Source: Actinomadura graeca (GTDB lineage: Bacteria > Actinomycetota > Actinomycetes > Streptosporangiales > Streptosporangiaceae). From it: a DNA stretch of 64,000 nt. Shown here one piece after another: positions 8,695-16,690 of the stretch (its first letter is position 1; each line of letters opens with the position of its first letter). Location of the stretch: assembly GCF_019175365.1 (NCBI RefSeq), contig NZ_CP059572.1:4526001-4590000 (forward strand), given 5' to 3'. The notes under the pieces are model-generated. The model was not told where the DNA came from. It saw only the letters and a list, made by a program, of their open reading frames with translations, and made no database searches. The position numbers and the translations under genes are program-made.

Positions 8695-10268
8695 CTGGGC
8701 TTACCCCCGTCCGAAGGACAATCCTTGATGGCCGGGTTGTTCGCCTTGCACTCGTCCCGCCTGGCGCGCAGCTCGTTCAGCTTGGCGTCCGCGGCCGCCT
8801 GGCCGGTGAACACCAGCGTGCCCTTGCCGACCGCGGTGGCGTCCGAGCCGGGAAGCTCGGCCATGGGGATGTCGCTGGGCGTGGGCTTGCCCTGCGGGCA
8901 GTCCTTCTGGCCCCTGCCCTTCGCGACGGCGACCTTGCCGCCGTCCTCGACGAGGACGTACTTGCAGACGCTGTTCTTCAGGTCGTTCAGCGCGGCGGGG
9001 CCTTTCACCGAGTAGGTGCCCCTCACCTGCTGCTGGAGGTTCTGCGGAAGGTCCGCGACCATGATCGGCGGGTTCGGCTGGTCCTTCGCGTCGGCCTTGC
9101 GGGACAGGCTGAGCAGCGGGAACTCGTCGGTCGTGCCCCGGTAGAGGACGACCTTGCCGCCCTCCTCGCCGATGTAGTAGCCGTTCCGGACGTTCTGCAC
9201 CAGCAGGACGCCGCCCGCCGCCACGGCCACGACGACCACGCCCGCGACGACCACCAGCCACGTCCACCTGCGGGTGCCGCCGCGCCTCGCCCGCCCGGGG
9301 ACGGGCTGCGGCATCGTCCCCCGCTGCGGCGGGCCCGCCATCGCCTCGCCCATCGGCGCGGGCGCCGGGGGCGGCATCTCGTCGACCGCGACCGGCGGCT
9401 GCGGCATCGTGTCGCGCAGCTGCGCCGCCCGCCCCGCGGGGGTGTCCGCCGGGCCGCCTCCCGGGCCACCGCCCGGCGACTCCGGCGGCGAGGCGTTCGC
9501 CGCCGCGCCCACCGCGTGCCCGGGCCCGCCCGTCGGCGGCTGCTGCCCGAGGTCGACGACGTCCGCGACCACGCAGGTGATGTTGTCCGGGCCGCCGCCG
9601 CGGTTCGCCAGGTCGATGAGCTGGCGGACGGCCTGCTCCGGGTCCGCCACGTCCGTGAGCACCTGGAAGATCGTCTCCGCCGTGACGACGCCCGACAGGC
9701 CGTCCGAGCACAGCAGGTAGCGGTCGCCGACCTTCGCCTCCCGCAGCGACAGGTCCGGGTCGACCTCGCCGCGGCCGTCGAGCGCCCGCAGCAGCAGGGA
9801 ACGCTGCGGGTGCGAGGCCGCCTCGTCCGGGCTGATGCGGCCCTCGTCGACGAGGGACTGCACGAGCGTGTGGTCGTGCGTGATCTGGAACAGGCTGCCG
9901 TCCCGCAGCAGGTACGCGCGGGAGTCCCCGATGTGCACCAGCGCGACCTGGTTGCCCGCCCACAGCATCGCGGTCAGCGTCGTCCCCATGCCCTGGAGGG
10001 CGGGGTCGGACTCGACGATGCGGTGCAGGTTGTCGTTCGCCGTCTTGACGGTGTGCTCCAGCGCGGCCAGCAGCTCCGTCGCGGGCAGGTCCTTGTCCAG
10101 CTTCCGCAGCGCCTCTATCGCGGCGGCGCTCGCGATCTCGCCGCCGACGTGCCCGCCCATCCCGTCGGCCACCGCGAGCAGGTGCGCGCCCGCGTACGCC
10201 GAGTCCTCGTTGCCCTCGCGCAGCATGCCGACGTCGGAGCGCGCGGCGTAGCGGATTCCCAGTGTCAT
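8691..10268 (-). CDS. PP2C-family Ser/Thr protein phosphatase (PstP-like)
   Basis: 525 aa. The N-terminal PP2C domain contains RSDVGMLREGNEDS, the metal-binding AVADGMGGHVGGE, a GDSRAYL strand, LCSDGLSGVV and GGPDNITCVV. It is followed by a Pro-rich linker, one membrane helix (WTWLVVVAGVVVVAVAAGG) and an extracytoplasmic domain rich in Asp/Lys. It dephosphorylates PknA/PknB and their targets (family knowledge). ATG 10268 is chosen because it starts the conserved domain and overlaps the fhaB stop (ATGA); a longer frame up to 10394 runs through fhaB coding sequence. Confidence 0.95.
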   Translation of the reverse strand: MTLGIRYAARSDVGMLREGNEDSAYAGAHLLAVADGMGGHVGGEIASAAAIEALRKLDKDLPATELLAALEHTVKTANDNLHRIVESDPALQGMGTTLTAMLWAGNQVALVHIGDSRAYLLRDGSLFQITHDHTLVQSLVDEGRISPDEAASHPQRSLLLRALDGRGEVDPDLSLREAKVGDRYLLCSDGLSGVVTAETIFQVLTDVADPEQAVRQLIDLANRGGGPDNITCVVADVVDLGQQPPTGGPGHAVGAAANASPPESPGGGPGGGPADTPAGRAAQLRDTMPQPPVAVDEMPPPAPAPMGEAMAGPPQRGTMPQPVPGRARRGGTRRWTWLVVVAGVVVVAVAAGGVLLVQNVRNGYYIGEEGGKVVLYRGTTDEFPLLSLSRKADAKDQPNPPIMVADLPQNLQQQVRGTYSVKGPAALNDLKNSVCKYVLVEDGGKVAVAKGRGQKDCPQGKPTPSDIPMAELPGSDATAVGKGTLVFTGQAAADAKLNELRARRDECKANNPAIKDCPSDGGKPR

Positions 10269-10768
10269 TTGCGCAGCTCGATCACGGTCTTGCCGATACG
10301 GACCGGGACCCCGGGGGGCACCGGCATCGGCCGGCTCACCTTCGTGCGTCCCAGATATGTCCCATTGGTCGAGCCGAGATCTTCCACGATCCACTGACCG
10401 TCCTGCGCATAAAGTCGGGCATGCCGGCTCGAAGCGTAGTCGTCGGTCACCACGAGCGTGGCGTCATTGGCCCGACCGATGGTGATGGGCACCCCTGTCA
10501 GATCGATGACGGTGCCCGCCCGTTCGCCCTGGACGACCACCAGTTTCGTCGGGGCGCCGTGCTGGGCGCTGCGCTGCGGCGCACGCTGCGCCTTGGGCTG
10601 TTTGGCGGCCTTCGCGGGCCGCTGCGGCTGGGCGGACCGTGTCGCCGCCTTGGAGGCCGCCTTGGATCCGAACAGGTCGGCCCTGATCACGCCGACGGCC
10701 GCGATGACGAAGAGCCAGAGCACCGCGAGGAACGCCAGCTTGATCAGCGTGAGGGTGAAAGGGGACAT
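10265..10768 (-). CDS. fhaB: FHA-domain membrane protein FhaB
   Basis: 167 aa. The N-terminal membrane helix (LIKLAFLAVLWLFVIAAVGV) is followed by a basic linker and a C-terminal FHA phosphothreonine-binding domain with the ITIGRANDATL, SSRHARL and LGSTNGTYLG motifs. FhaB (FipA) is a substrate/adaptor of PknA/PknB. It lies 11 bp after fhaA and overlaps the phosphatase start. Confidence 0.94.
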   Translation of the reverse strand: MSPFTLTLIKLAFLAVLWLFVIAAVGVIRADLFGSKAASKAATRSAQPQRPAKAAKQPKAQRAPQRSAQHGAPTKLVVVQGERAGTVIDLTGVPITIGRANDATLVVTDDYASSRHARLYAQDGQWIVEDLGSTNGTYLGRTKVSRPMPVPPGVPVRIGKTVIELRK

Positions 10769-10779
10769 CGGAGTCGGGG

Positions 10780-11535
10780 TTACTCCCTATCGCGGCGGAA
10801 CACAAGGGTGGTGCGGCCCATCGTGACCCGGGAGCCGTCGACCAGCGTCACCCGCCGGATCGGCTGCCCGTTCACGAACGAGCCGTTGGTCGACCCTAGA
10901 TCCACGAGGACGATTTCGGGACCTTCTACGCGGATCTCGGCATGGTGCCGGGACACGCCGGGGTCGACGAGACGCAGGTCGCAGTCGGTGCCGCGACCCA
11001 GCAGGGTGACCGGAGTGTTGATCTCATACGTGCGCTGGGTGGTGTCGGAACCCTCCACGGCGGTCGTCACCAGCAGCCGCGGATGGCCGCCGAAGGCGCC
11101 CCCGCGTCCCCCCTGCGGCACGTCGCTCACCGGCTGGCGGATCTCCCCGCCCTCGACGGTCGAGCCCCGGATGACACCTGACCTGATGCGGAACATGCCC
11201 GTGGCGAGATCGCCCGCGTTCTCGAACCGCACCCGCACCGGACCCACGAAGGAGTACCCCTGCTCCTTCGCGTACTCGCGCGCGAGGTTCGCCAGCTCCT
11301 GGCTCAGGCTGTCGGCGTACACCTGGAGCCGCTGCCCGTCCTGCTGAGAGATCTCGACGACGAAGTCGTTCGGAACCAGCGTGCGGCCCTGCGCCACGAT
11401 CGCCGCCCGATCGTCCATCTCGCGCTGCACAGCACTGGCCACCTCGACCGGCTGGAGCTCCGACTTGAAGGCACGCGCGAAGGCCCCTTCGACCATGCCC
11501 TCCAGCCGACGCTCGAAGCGCTGAATGACGCCCAC
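10780..11535 (-). CDS. fhaA: FhaA-like protein (DUF3662 + FHA)
   Basis: About 251 aa. The N-terminal DUF3662 domain (GVIQRFERRLEGMVEGAFARAF, then a LVPNDFVVEIS segment) is joined to a C-terminal FHA domain with LLGRGTDCDLRL, SRHHAEIRV and LGSTNGSFVNG. In mycobacteria FhaA binds phosphorylated MviN/MurJ and restrains peptidoglycan synthesis. Two GTG codons are possible; GTG 11535 is preferred over 11541 because GGGAGG then sits 5-6 nt upstream, while it would touch the earlier codon. First gene of the minus-strand operon. Confidence 0.93.
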   Translation of the reverse strand: MGVIQRFERRLEGMVEGAFARAFKSELQPVEVASAVQREMDDRAAIVAQGRTLVPNDFVVEISQQDGQRLQVYADSLSQELANLAREYAKEQGYSFVGPVRVRFENAGDLATGMFRIRSGVIRGSTVEGGEIRQPVSDVPQGGRGGAFGGHPRLLVTTAVEGSDTTQRTYEINTPVTLLGRGTDCDLRLVDPGVSRHHAEIRVEGPEIVLVDLGSTNGSFVNGQPIRRVTLVDGSRVTMGRTTLVFRRDRE

Positions 11536-11663
11536 GGGCACCTCCCTTCCCCACTGGTAGACGATCGTATCGGTGCGAAGGTTCGCTCAAAGTATCTGGA
11601 TACCTAACCACTCCCGGCCCCGTGCTAGCCTTTTCGAGCACCCGGAGACGGGTCGACACCCAC

Positions 11664-11746
11664 GGGCGGGTGGCGGAACGGCAGACGCGCACGGTTCAGG
11701 TCCGTGTGTCCGAAAGGATGTGAGGGTTCAAATCCCTCCTCGCCCA
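11664..11746 (+). tRNA. tRNA-Leu (CAG anticodon)
   Basis: The acceptor arm GGGCGGG at 11664-11670 pairs with CTCGCCC at 11739-11745 (one G-T). The anticodon stem CACGG/CCGTG encloses TTCAGGT, giving anticodon CAG. A long variable arm (TGTCCGAAAGGATGT) and the GGGTTCAAATCCC T-arm complete a class II tRNA. The 3' CCA is not encoded. A tRNA-Leu beside fhaA is conserved in other actinobacteria. It reads divergently from the kinase operon. Confidence 0.95.
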
Positions 11747-11792
11747 CTTGATGGGGTAGTGACGGAAAGCTTCTCCACACACTGACGGAACG

Positions 11793-11827
11793 AGCCCCTG
11801 CGCGACAAGCGCAGGGGCTCTTCTGTT
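11793..11827 (+). terminator. Terminator after tRNA-Leu
   Basis: A perfect 11-bp stem AGCCCCTGCGC (11793-11803) and its complement (11809-11819), loop GACAA, is followed by CTTCTGTTT. It is placed 46 bp after the tRNA. The following stretch to 11990 holds no convincing gene, only GGAGCCGGTGCGC-type short repeats at 11944-11980. Confidence 0.85.
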
Positions 11828-11990
11828 TCCCGATCAAGGCGTGGTCAATCGCTTGATCGTGTCCTCTTGCGCGCGCTTCGGGGGGCGCGCGGGTATCGGC
11901 ACTGGTCGGGGGAACGGTGCGGGCGTCGGCGGCGCGGTGGGCGGAGCCGGTGCGCGGAGCCGGTGCGCGGAGCCGGTGCGCGGCGCGGCG

Positions 11991-12680
11991 TCAGGTGCAG
12001 GAGGGCGAGACCGCCGGGGGGACGTCCGGCAGGCGGGCGCAGTGGCGGCAGGCACGGGCCGAGGCGGCGATCCTGGCGTGCGCGACGAGGGTGAGGGCGC
12101 CGGTGAGCAGGGTCAGCGGCCAGTCCGCGGCCATGATCGAGGCGCCGGTGAGGGTCAGCGCGCTGACCGCGAGGGCGACGCAGGCGGTGGTGCCCGTCCA
12201 GGCCATGACCAGGGGCAGCCGGTCGGGGACGGGGAGGCGGCGGGCGAGGGCCCCGGTGGCGGCGAGGGACGCCGCGGCCAGGAGGGCTGTAGACGCGGCG
12301 ACGCCGCCCAGGTGGGCCGCCAGGATCTGGACGGGGCCGGGCAGGTGCCGGGACGTCTCCACGAGGTACCAGCAGGCGAGCAGGAAGGGGACGGCGAGCG
12401 CGACGGTGCGGGCGGTGTGGCGGGCCTGCGCGATGGTCAGCTCGCGCTGGAAGGCCGGGGCGATCTCCTCGACCGTGCCGAACTCGCGCACCGCCCGGCA
12501 GACAGCGCGGTCGGCGCGGCCGGGATCGGCGGGCTCGCCGGGCCCGTCGTCGGTGAGGTCGGCCACGGCGTCGGCGAGGCCGTCGCGGACCTCCTCCAGC
12601 ATCCGCGCCTTGAGGCGCCCGGGTCCCTGGAGCCGGGCGGACAGGCCCGAGACGAGTTCCTCGACTGGGTCGGGTGTCAC
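11991..12680 (-). CDS. Membrane protein with HAAS-like N-terminus, PadR partner
   Basis: 229 aa. The N-terminal part (about residues 1-80) looks like a HAAS/permease-prefix helical domain: EELVSGLSARLQGPGR, then AVREFGTVEEIAPAFQ. About four or five membrane helices follow. Such proteins are typically encoded directly downstream of PadR regulators. Its GTG start overlaps the padR stop by 4 bp (GTGA), so both are made from one message. Function unknown; a membrane sensor or anti-regulator role is inference only. Confidence 0.75.
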   Translation of the reverse strand: MTPDPVEELVSGLSARLQGPGRLKARMLEEVRDGLADAVADLTDDGPGEPADPGRADRAVCRAVREFGTVEEIAPAFQRELTIAQARHTARTVALAVPFLLACWYLVETSRHLPGPVQILAAHLGGVAASTALLAAASLAATGALARRLPVPDRLPLVMAWTGTTACVALAVSALTLTGASIMAADWPLTLLTGALTLVAHARIAASARACRHCARLPDVPPAVSPSCT

Positions 12681-13006
12681 GTCGCCGGTCCCGGCTGGAG
12701 GACGGACCCGATCGCGGTGGTGAACTCGCGCCAGGCCGCGCGCTCGTCGGCGAGGCCGCGGCGGCCCGCGTCGGTCAGCTCGTAGCAGCGACGGCGGCGC
12801 TCGCCGGCCGACTGCCAGCTGCTGCGCAGGAGTCCCAGGCGCTCCAGCCGGTTCAGCGCCGGGTACATCGTGCCGGTGCGCAGCTCCAGTGCGCCGCCGC
12901 TGCGCTCCTGGACGGCGGCGATGATCGCGTAGCCGTGCAGCGGGCCCGTCTCCAGGACGGACAGCAGGAGCCCGTCCAGATGCCCGCGGACCGCATCACC
13001 CCTCAT
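12677..13006 (-). CDS. PadR-family transcriptional regulator
   Basis: 109 aa winged-helix repressor with the PadR signature LDGLLLSVLETGPLHGYAII, GTMYPALNRLERLGLL and RRCYELTDAGRRGL. The ATG at 13006 is chosen because the conserved domain begins there; a longer frame to 13114 would cross the operator region and translate AT-rich sequence. A TAGACT hexamer lies 8 nt upstream on the minus strand, so translation may start nearly leaderless. Probably autoregulates through the palindrome at 13046-13060. Confidence 0.9.
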   Translation of the reverse strand: MRGDAVRGHLDGLLLSVLETGPLHGYAIIAAVQERSGGALELRTGTMYPALNRLERLGLLRSSWQSAGERRRRCYELTDAGRRGLADERAAWREFTTAIGSVLQPGPAT

Positions 13007-13045
13007 GAGCAGGCAGTCTACGCACGTACGTATTGGTGTGCTACA

Positions 13046-13060
13046 TATTGGTAGCCAATA
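13046..13060. promoter_or_regulatory. Candidate PadR operator
   Basis: TATTGG-TAG-CCAATA is a perfect 6-bp inverted repeat; a third TATTGG copy is at 13031-13036 and an ATTGG at 13062-13066. It lies between the divergent padR (start 13006) and the + strand gene at 13088. PadR operators often have an AT-rich inverted-repeat form, so autoregulation and control of the + strand genes are plausible. Confidence 0.55.
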
Positions 13061-13087
13061 CATTGGCGCCCTAGCCAAGGAGTCACA

Positions 13088-13543
13088 GTGACAAAAGTGT
13101 TGCTCTCTGTGCATGTACTCGTGGCGATCCTGGCCATTGGACCGATCGCGGTGGCGGCCTCACTCTTCCCCCGCCACGTCCGGGCTGCCGGGGAGCCGGG
13201 CGGACGGCGGGTCGCCGCGTTCCTGCACCGGACCTGCCGTGCCTACACCGTCGCCGGGCTGGCGGTCCCGGTGTTCGGCGTCGCCACCGGCGCCCGGCTC
13301 GGCGTCCTGACCGACGCGTGGCTGCTGGCGTCGGTCGCGCTGACCGCCGGGGCGGCGGCGCTGCTGGCGCTGGCGATCCTGCCCGGCCAGCGGCGCCTCC
13401 TCGCGGGCGCGGGGACGGACGACGAGCTGCATGTGCGCGCGGAGTCGGCGCGGCTGGCGATGCTCACCGGGACGTTCAACCTGCTGTGGGCCGTGGTCGT
13501 CGTGCTGATGATCGTCCGTCCCGGCTCGACGACGGGCGCGTGA
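13088..13543 (+). CDS. Small integral membrane protein (DUF2269-like)
   Basis: 151 aa with four predicted membrane helices (starting LSVHVLVAILAIGPIAVAASLF). The N-terminal pattern and size resemble DUF2269 membrane proteins; that assignment is from memory and not certain. GTG 13088 follows CAAGGAGTCACA, a good ribosome-binding site. It is followed 3 bp later by another membrane protein and is divergent from padR, suggesting joint control. Function unknown. Confidence 0.75.
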   Translation: MTKVLLSVHVLVAILAIGPIAVAASLFPRHVRAAGEPGGRRVAAFLHRTCRAYTVAGLAVPVFGVATGARLGVLTDAWLLASVALTAGAAALLALAILPGQRRLLAGAGTDDELHVRAESARLAMLTGTFNLLWAVVVVLMIVRPGSTTGA

Positions 13544-13546
13544 GCC

Positions 13547-13819
13547 GTGCGCACGCTGCGGATCGCGTCCGCCCTGGAGGCCGTCTCGCTGGCGGTCCTG
13601 CTGGTCAACCTGGCCACCGCGCACGCCGAGGTGATCACGTCGCTCGGCGGGCCCGTGCACGGCACCTGCTATCTCGTCGTCATCGCGGCGACCTGGATGA
13701 CACCGGACGCGGCGTTCCCCGGCGCCCGCCTGCTCGCCGTCATCCCCGGCGTGGGCGGGCTGCTGGCCCTGCGGGCGATCCGGCGCCGGACGGAGCGGGA
13801 CGCCGCGTCGCTCAGCTGA
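13547..13819 (+). CDS. DUF3817-like small membrane protein
   Basis: 90 aa from a GTG 3 bp after the previous stop. It starts RTLRIASALEAVSLAVLLVN, has the HGTCYLVVIAA helix and ends with a basic RAIRRRTERD tail, a layout typical of DUF3817 proteins. Three helices are likely. It overlaps the end of the convergent permease gene by 8 bp. Function unknown. Confidence 0.7.
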   Translation: MRTLRIASALEAVSLAVLLVNLATAHAEVITSLGGPVHGTCYLVVIAATWMTPDAAFPGARLLAVIPGVGGLLALRAIRRRTERDAASLS

Positions 13820-15113
13820 CCCGGCCGCACCCGGGAACCGCTTCTGGTGCGGGGCGCGGCGCGGGATCGGGCGCGGGGTTCTCGCGGATCCTCCGCCGGA
13901 GCGCCGTCGCGGCCAGGACGGCGGGGACCGCCAGGTAGAGGCCGCATGACAGGAGCACCACGCCGGTGAAGACGGCACCGACGCGGGCGAGTGCCCGGCC
14001 ACGTCCGGTGAGGAGCCGGGTGGCGGACGCCATGCCGATGACGGTGACGGCCGCCAGGCACGCGGCGGTGACGCGCATCAGCGGGCCAAGGCCCACGCCG
14101 GTGGGCAGGACGGCGAGGGACAGCGCCGCCGTCGGCACCGCGAGCACGGCCAGGCTCCGCCGCGGGACCTGGCCGGGGGCCGAGCCGCGGGCGAGGACGG
14201 CGGGCAGCGCGCCGTCGCGGGCGAGGGCGGCGCCGAGGCGCGCGCCGCCCGCGACGTAGGTGTTCATCGCGACGAAACTGAGGACGAGCGCCGCCCCGCC
14301 GGTCACCGGACGGGCGGCACCGCCGATCCCGTCTTCGAGCAGCAGCGCGAGCGGCACCGGCGACGTCGCCGCGCGGTCGCCGAGGACGCCCGTCACCGTG
14401 ACCGCGAGGCCGAGGTAGAGGACGCCGACGACGGCGAGGGTGAGCACGGTCGCGCGGGGCAGCAGGCGGCGGGGATCGGTGAAGTCGGCGGACAGGTGGC
14501 TCGCGGCCTCCCAGCCCGCGAAAGCGAAGAACAGGACCCCGGCCGCGTGCGCGACGCCGAGGGGGCCGTGCGGGGCGAACGGGGTGAAGTTGCCCGCGCG
14601 GACGTGCGGCGCGGAGGCCAGGGTCGCGGCGACCAGCAGCGCGGTCAGCACCGCGACGAGGACGAGCTGGATCCGCCCGGACAGCCGCAGGCCGCCGTGG
14701 TTGGCGGCGAACGCGGCGATGAGCAGGGCCACCGCCACGCCGGCCGACGCGGGCCGTCCGAGGCCCGCGGCGGCCGCCACGTGGTCGCCGCCGATCATCG
14801 CGCCCGCCAGCACGCCGACGGGCACGGCGCCGTAGAAGCAGAAGCCCGCCGCCAGCGCGGCCCGGGGCCCGAACGCGCGGGCCGCGAACGTCGCGACGCC
14901 GCCCGCGTCGGGATGGCGGGCGCCGAGCGCCGCGAACGTCAGCGCGACCGGCGCGCCCAGCCCGAGCAGCACCGCCCACGCCACGACCGCGGACGGGCCG
15001 GCCGCTGCCGCCGCCAGGTGCGGCAGGGCCAGCACACCGGGCCCGAGCACGGCGCCGGTGAGGAGCGCCGTCCCCTGGGCAAGGCCGATGCGGTGGCCGT
15101 CCGGACGGTTCAT
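13812..15113 (-). CDS. APC-family amino-acid transporter, YjeH-like
   Basis: 433 aa with about 12 helices. The N-terminal half (IGLAQGTALLTGAVLGPGVLALP, then LGARHPDAGGVATFAARAFG and FCFYGAVPVGVLAG) closely follows the pattern of YjeH, an exporter of methionine and branched-chain amino acids. ATG 15113 starts just before the first helix, with GGAGACGAG upstream; a longer frame to 15344 would run across the Lrp promoter. It is divergent from an Lrp-family regulator 104 bp away, which supports an amino-acid export role controlled by that regulator. Confidence 0.85.
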   Translation of the reverse strand: MNRPDGHRIGLAQGTALLTGAVLGPGVLALPHLAAAAAGPSAVVAWAVLLGLGAPVALTFAALGARHPDAGGVATFAARAFGPRAALAAGFCFYGAVPVGVLAGAMIGGDHVAAAAGLGRPASAGVAVALLIAAFAANHGGLRLSGRIQLVLVAVLTALLVAATLASAPHVRAGNFTPFAPHGPLGVAHAAGVLFFAFAGWEAASHLSADFTDPRRLLPRATVLTLAVVGVLYLGLAVTVTGVLGDRAATSPVPLALLLEDGIGGAARPVTGGAALVLSFVAMNTYVAGGARLGAALARDGALPAVLARGSAPGQVPRRSLAVLAVPTAALSLAVLPTGVGLGPLMRVTAACLAAVTVIGMASATRLLTGRGRALARVGAVFTGVVLLSCGLYLAVPAVLAATALRRRIRENPAPDPAPRPAPEAVPGCGRVS

Positions 15114-15217
15114 CTCGTCTCCGATCGATCGACATCCCGGCTTGAAAGTAGCCATATGCGCGGGTTTGCCGAGCCTCAGCTGAACGTTCGATCGGAATCG
15201 ACCGCGATAATCCCTGC

Positions 15218-15679
15218 ATGGACGAACTTGATGCGGAGATCGTGCGGCTTCTCCAGACAGATGCTCGGCAGTCGAACCGCGAGCTGGCCCGGACGCTCGG
15301 CATCGCGCCCTCGACGTGCCTCGAACGGGTCCGGTCTCTGACACGGCGCGGCGTGATCCGCGGCTACCACGCCGACATCAGCCCGGCGGCGCTCAACCGC
15401 GGCGTCCAGGCGCTGGTGGCCGTGCAGGTCCGCCCGCTCAGCCGGACGGTCATCAACACCTTCAAGGACTACGTGTCCGGGATGCCCGAGGTGATCGGCG
15501 TGTTCGTGGTCGCGGGCGGCGACGACCTGGTCCTGCACGTCGGCGTCCAGGACCTGGACCACCTGCACGCGTTCCTGCTGGACGGGCTCAGCAAGCGCAA
15601 GGAGATCGCCGGCTTCCGCACCTCGGTGATCTTCCAGCACGTGCACAACACCGTCCTCAGCCGGCTGGACGACGTCTGA
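15218..15679 (+). CDS. Lrp/AsnC-family transcriptional regulator
   Basis: 153 aa. The N-terminal helix-turn-helix (LDAEIVRLLQTDARQSNREL, then STCLERVRSL) is followed by a RAM ligand-binding domain (VIGVFVVAGGDDLVLHVGV). ATG 15218 is probably leaderless: GATAAT at 15206-15211 lies 6 nt upstream. It is divergent from the YjeH-like exporter, the classic arrangement of an Lrp-type activator beside its amino-acid exporter target. The 104-bp gap should contain the operator; TGAACGTTCGATCGGAAT at 15181-15198 is partly symmetric. Confidence 0.92.
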   Translation: MDELDAEIVRLLQTDARQSNRELARTLGIAPSTCLERVRSLTRRGVIRGYHADISPAALNRGVQALVAVQVRPLSRTVINTFKDYVSGMPEVIGVFVVAGGDDLVLHVGVQDLDHLHAFLLDGLSKRKEIAGFRTSVIFQHVHNTVLSRLDDV

Positions 15680-15763
15680 TTCCGCCGCAACCCGGGCCCG
15701 CCGGGCGGGGTTCATGGGTGCGGCGCGCCGGACCCGGCGCGCGCACCGACCGGAAGGAACCCC

Positions 15764-16570
15764 ATGGACCTGCAGCTCACCGGCCGCGTCGCGGTCGTCA
15801 CCGGCGCCTCGAAGGGCATCGGGCTGGCCGTCACCCGGACGCTGCTGGACGAGGGCGCCCGCGTGGCCGCCGTCTCCCGCAAATCCGGCGCCGACCTGGA
15901 CGCGCTCGCCGGGCCGGACCTGCTGCACGTCGCGGCCGACCTGATGGACCCGGCGGCCCCGGCCCACGCCGTGGCACGCGCCGTGGAGGCGTTCGGCCGG
16001 CTGGACGTCCTGGTCAACAACGCGGGCGGGCCGCCGCCCGGCACGGCCCTGCCGCGCTTCGGCTTCCTGACGCCGACGGACGACGACTGGCGCGCGATGT
16101 ACGAGTTCAACCTGTTCGCCGTCGTGCGGGCCGTGCGGGCCGCGCTGCCGCACCTGCTGGACAGTGACGCGGCGGCGATCGTGAACGTCTCGTCCGGCAA
16201 CGCGCGCCGTCCGGGCCCGATGAACGTCGACTACAACTCGGCCAAGGCGGCGCTGAACAACCTGACGAAGGGGCTGTCGGAGGAGTTCGCGCCGCGGGGC
16301 GTCCGGGTGAACACGGTCTCACCCGGGCCCGTCCGGACGCCGTGGTGGACGGAGGAGGGCGGCGCCGCCGACATCCTCGCGGGCGCCACCGGCTCCGACC
16401 GTGTCGCGGTGCTGGAACGCGTCGCGCCCGAGATGATGGGCCTGACCACGGGACGGCTGGCCGAGCCGCAGGAGGTGGCGGACGTGGTGGCGCTCCTGGC
16501 GTCCCCGCGTTCGGCGAACACGACGGGCGCGGAGTTCGCCGTGGACTCCGGCTACCTCAAGGAACTCTGA
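15764..16570 (+). CDS. Short-chain dehydrogenase/reductase
   Basis: Classical SDR of 268 aa with the cofactor motif VTGASKGIGLA near the N-terminus, NNAG, catalytic Ser in NVSSGN, and YNSAKAA carrying the catalytic Tyr and Lys. The C-terminal end (TTGAEFAVDSGYLKEL) is a typical SDR tail. GGAAGGAACCCC precedes the ATG. Substrate cannot be read from sequence. It lies alone between the Lrp gene and an FAD oxidase. Confidence 0.92.
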   Translation: MDLQLTGRVAVVTGASKGIGLAVTRTLLDEGARVAAVSRKSGADLDALAGPDLLHVAADLMDPAAPAHAVARAVEAFGRLDVLVNNAGGPPPGTALPRFGFLTPTDDDWRAMYEFNLFAVVRAVRAALPHLLDSDAAAIVNVSSGNARRPGPMNVDYNSAKAALNNLTKGLSEEFAPRGVRVNTVSPGPVRTPWWTEEGGAADILAGATGSDRVAVLERVAPEMMGLTTGRLAEPQEVADVVALLASPRSANTTGAEFAVDSGYLKEL

Positions 16571-16593
16571 CCCTGGCGAAGCCATAAGCCATC

Positions 16594-16610
16594 CTGCTTG
16601 AAGCAAGCAG
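16594..16610. repeat. Short inverted repeat between SDR and FAD oxidase
   Basis: CTGCTTG-AAG-CAAGCAG is a perfect 7-bp inverted repeat 24 bp after the SDR stop and 80 bp before the oxidase start. It could be an operator or part of a weak terminator; the sequence does not decide. Confidence 0.4.
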
Positions 16611-16690
16611 ATCTATCTCTTGGACTTCTGGACGGGCGGCACCCAGGATGGAGGTGAAGAGGGAGAGCGGACGATCCGAGGGGGATCCCT

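Noticed and set aside
11664..11746. tRNA-Leu as an integration site for a mobile element.
   Set aside because: No integrase gene, and no duplicate of the tRNA 3' end was noticed downstream.
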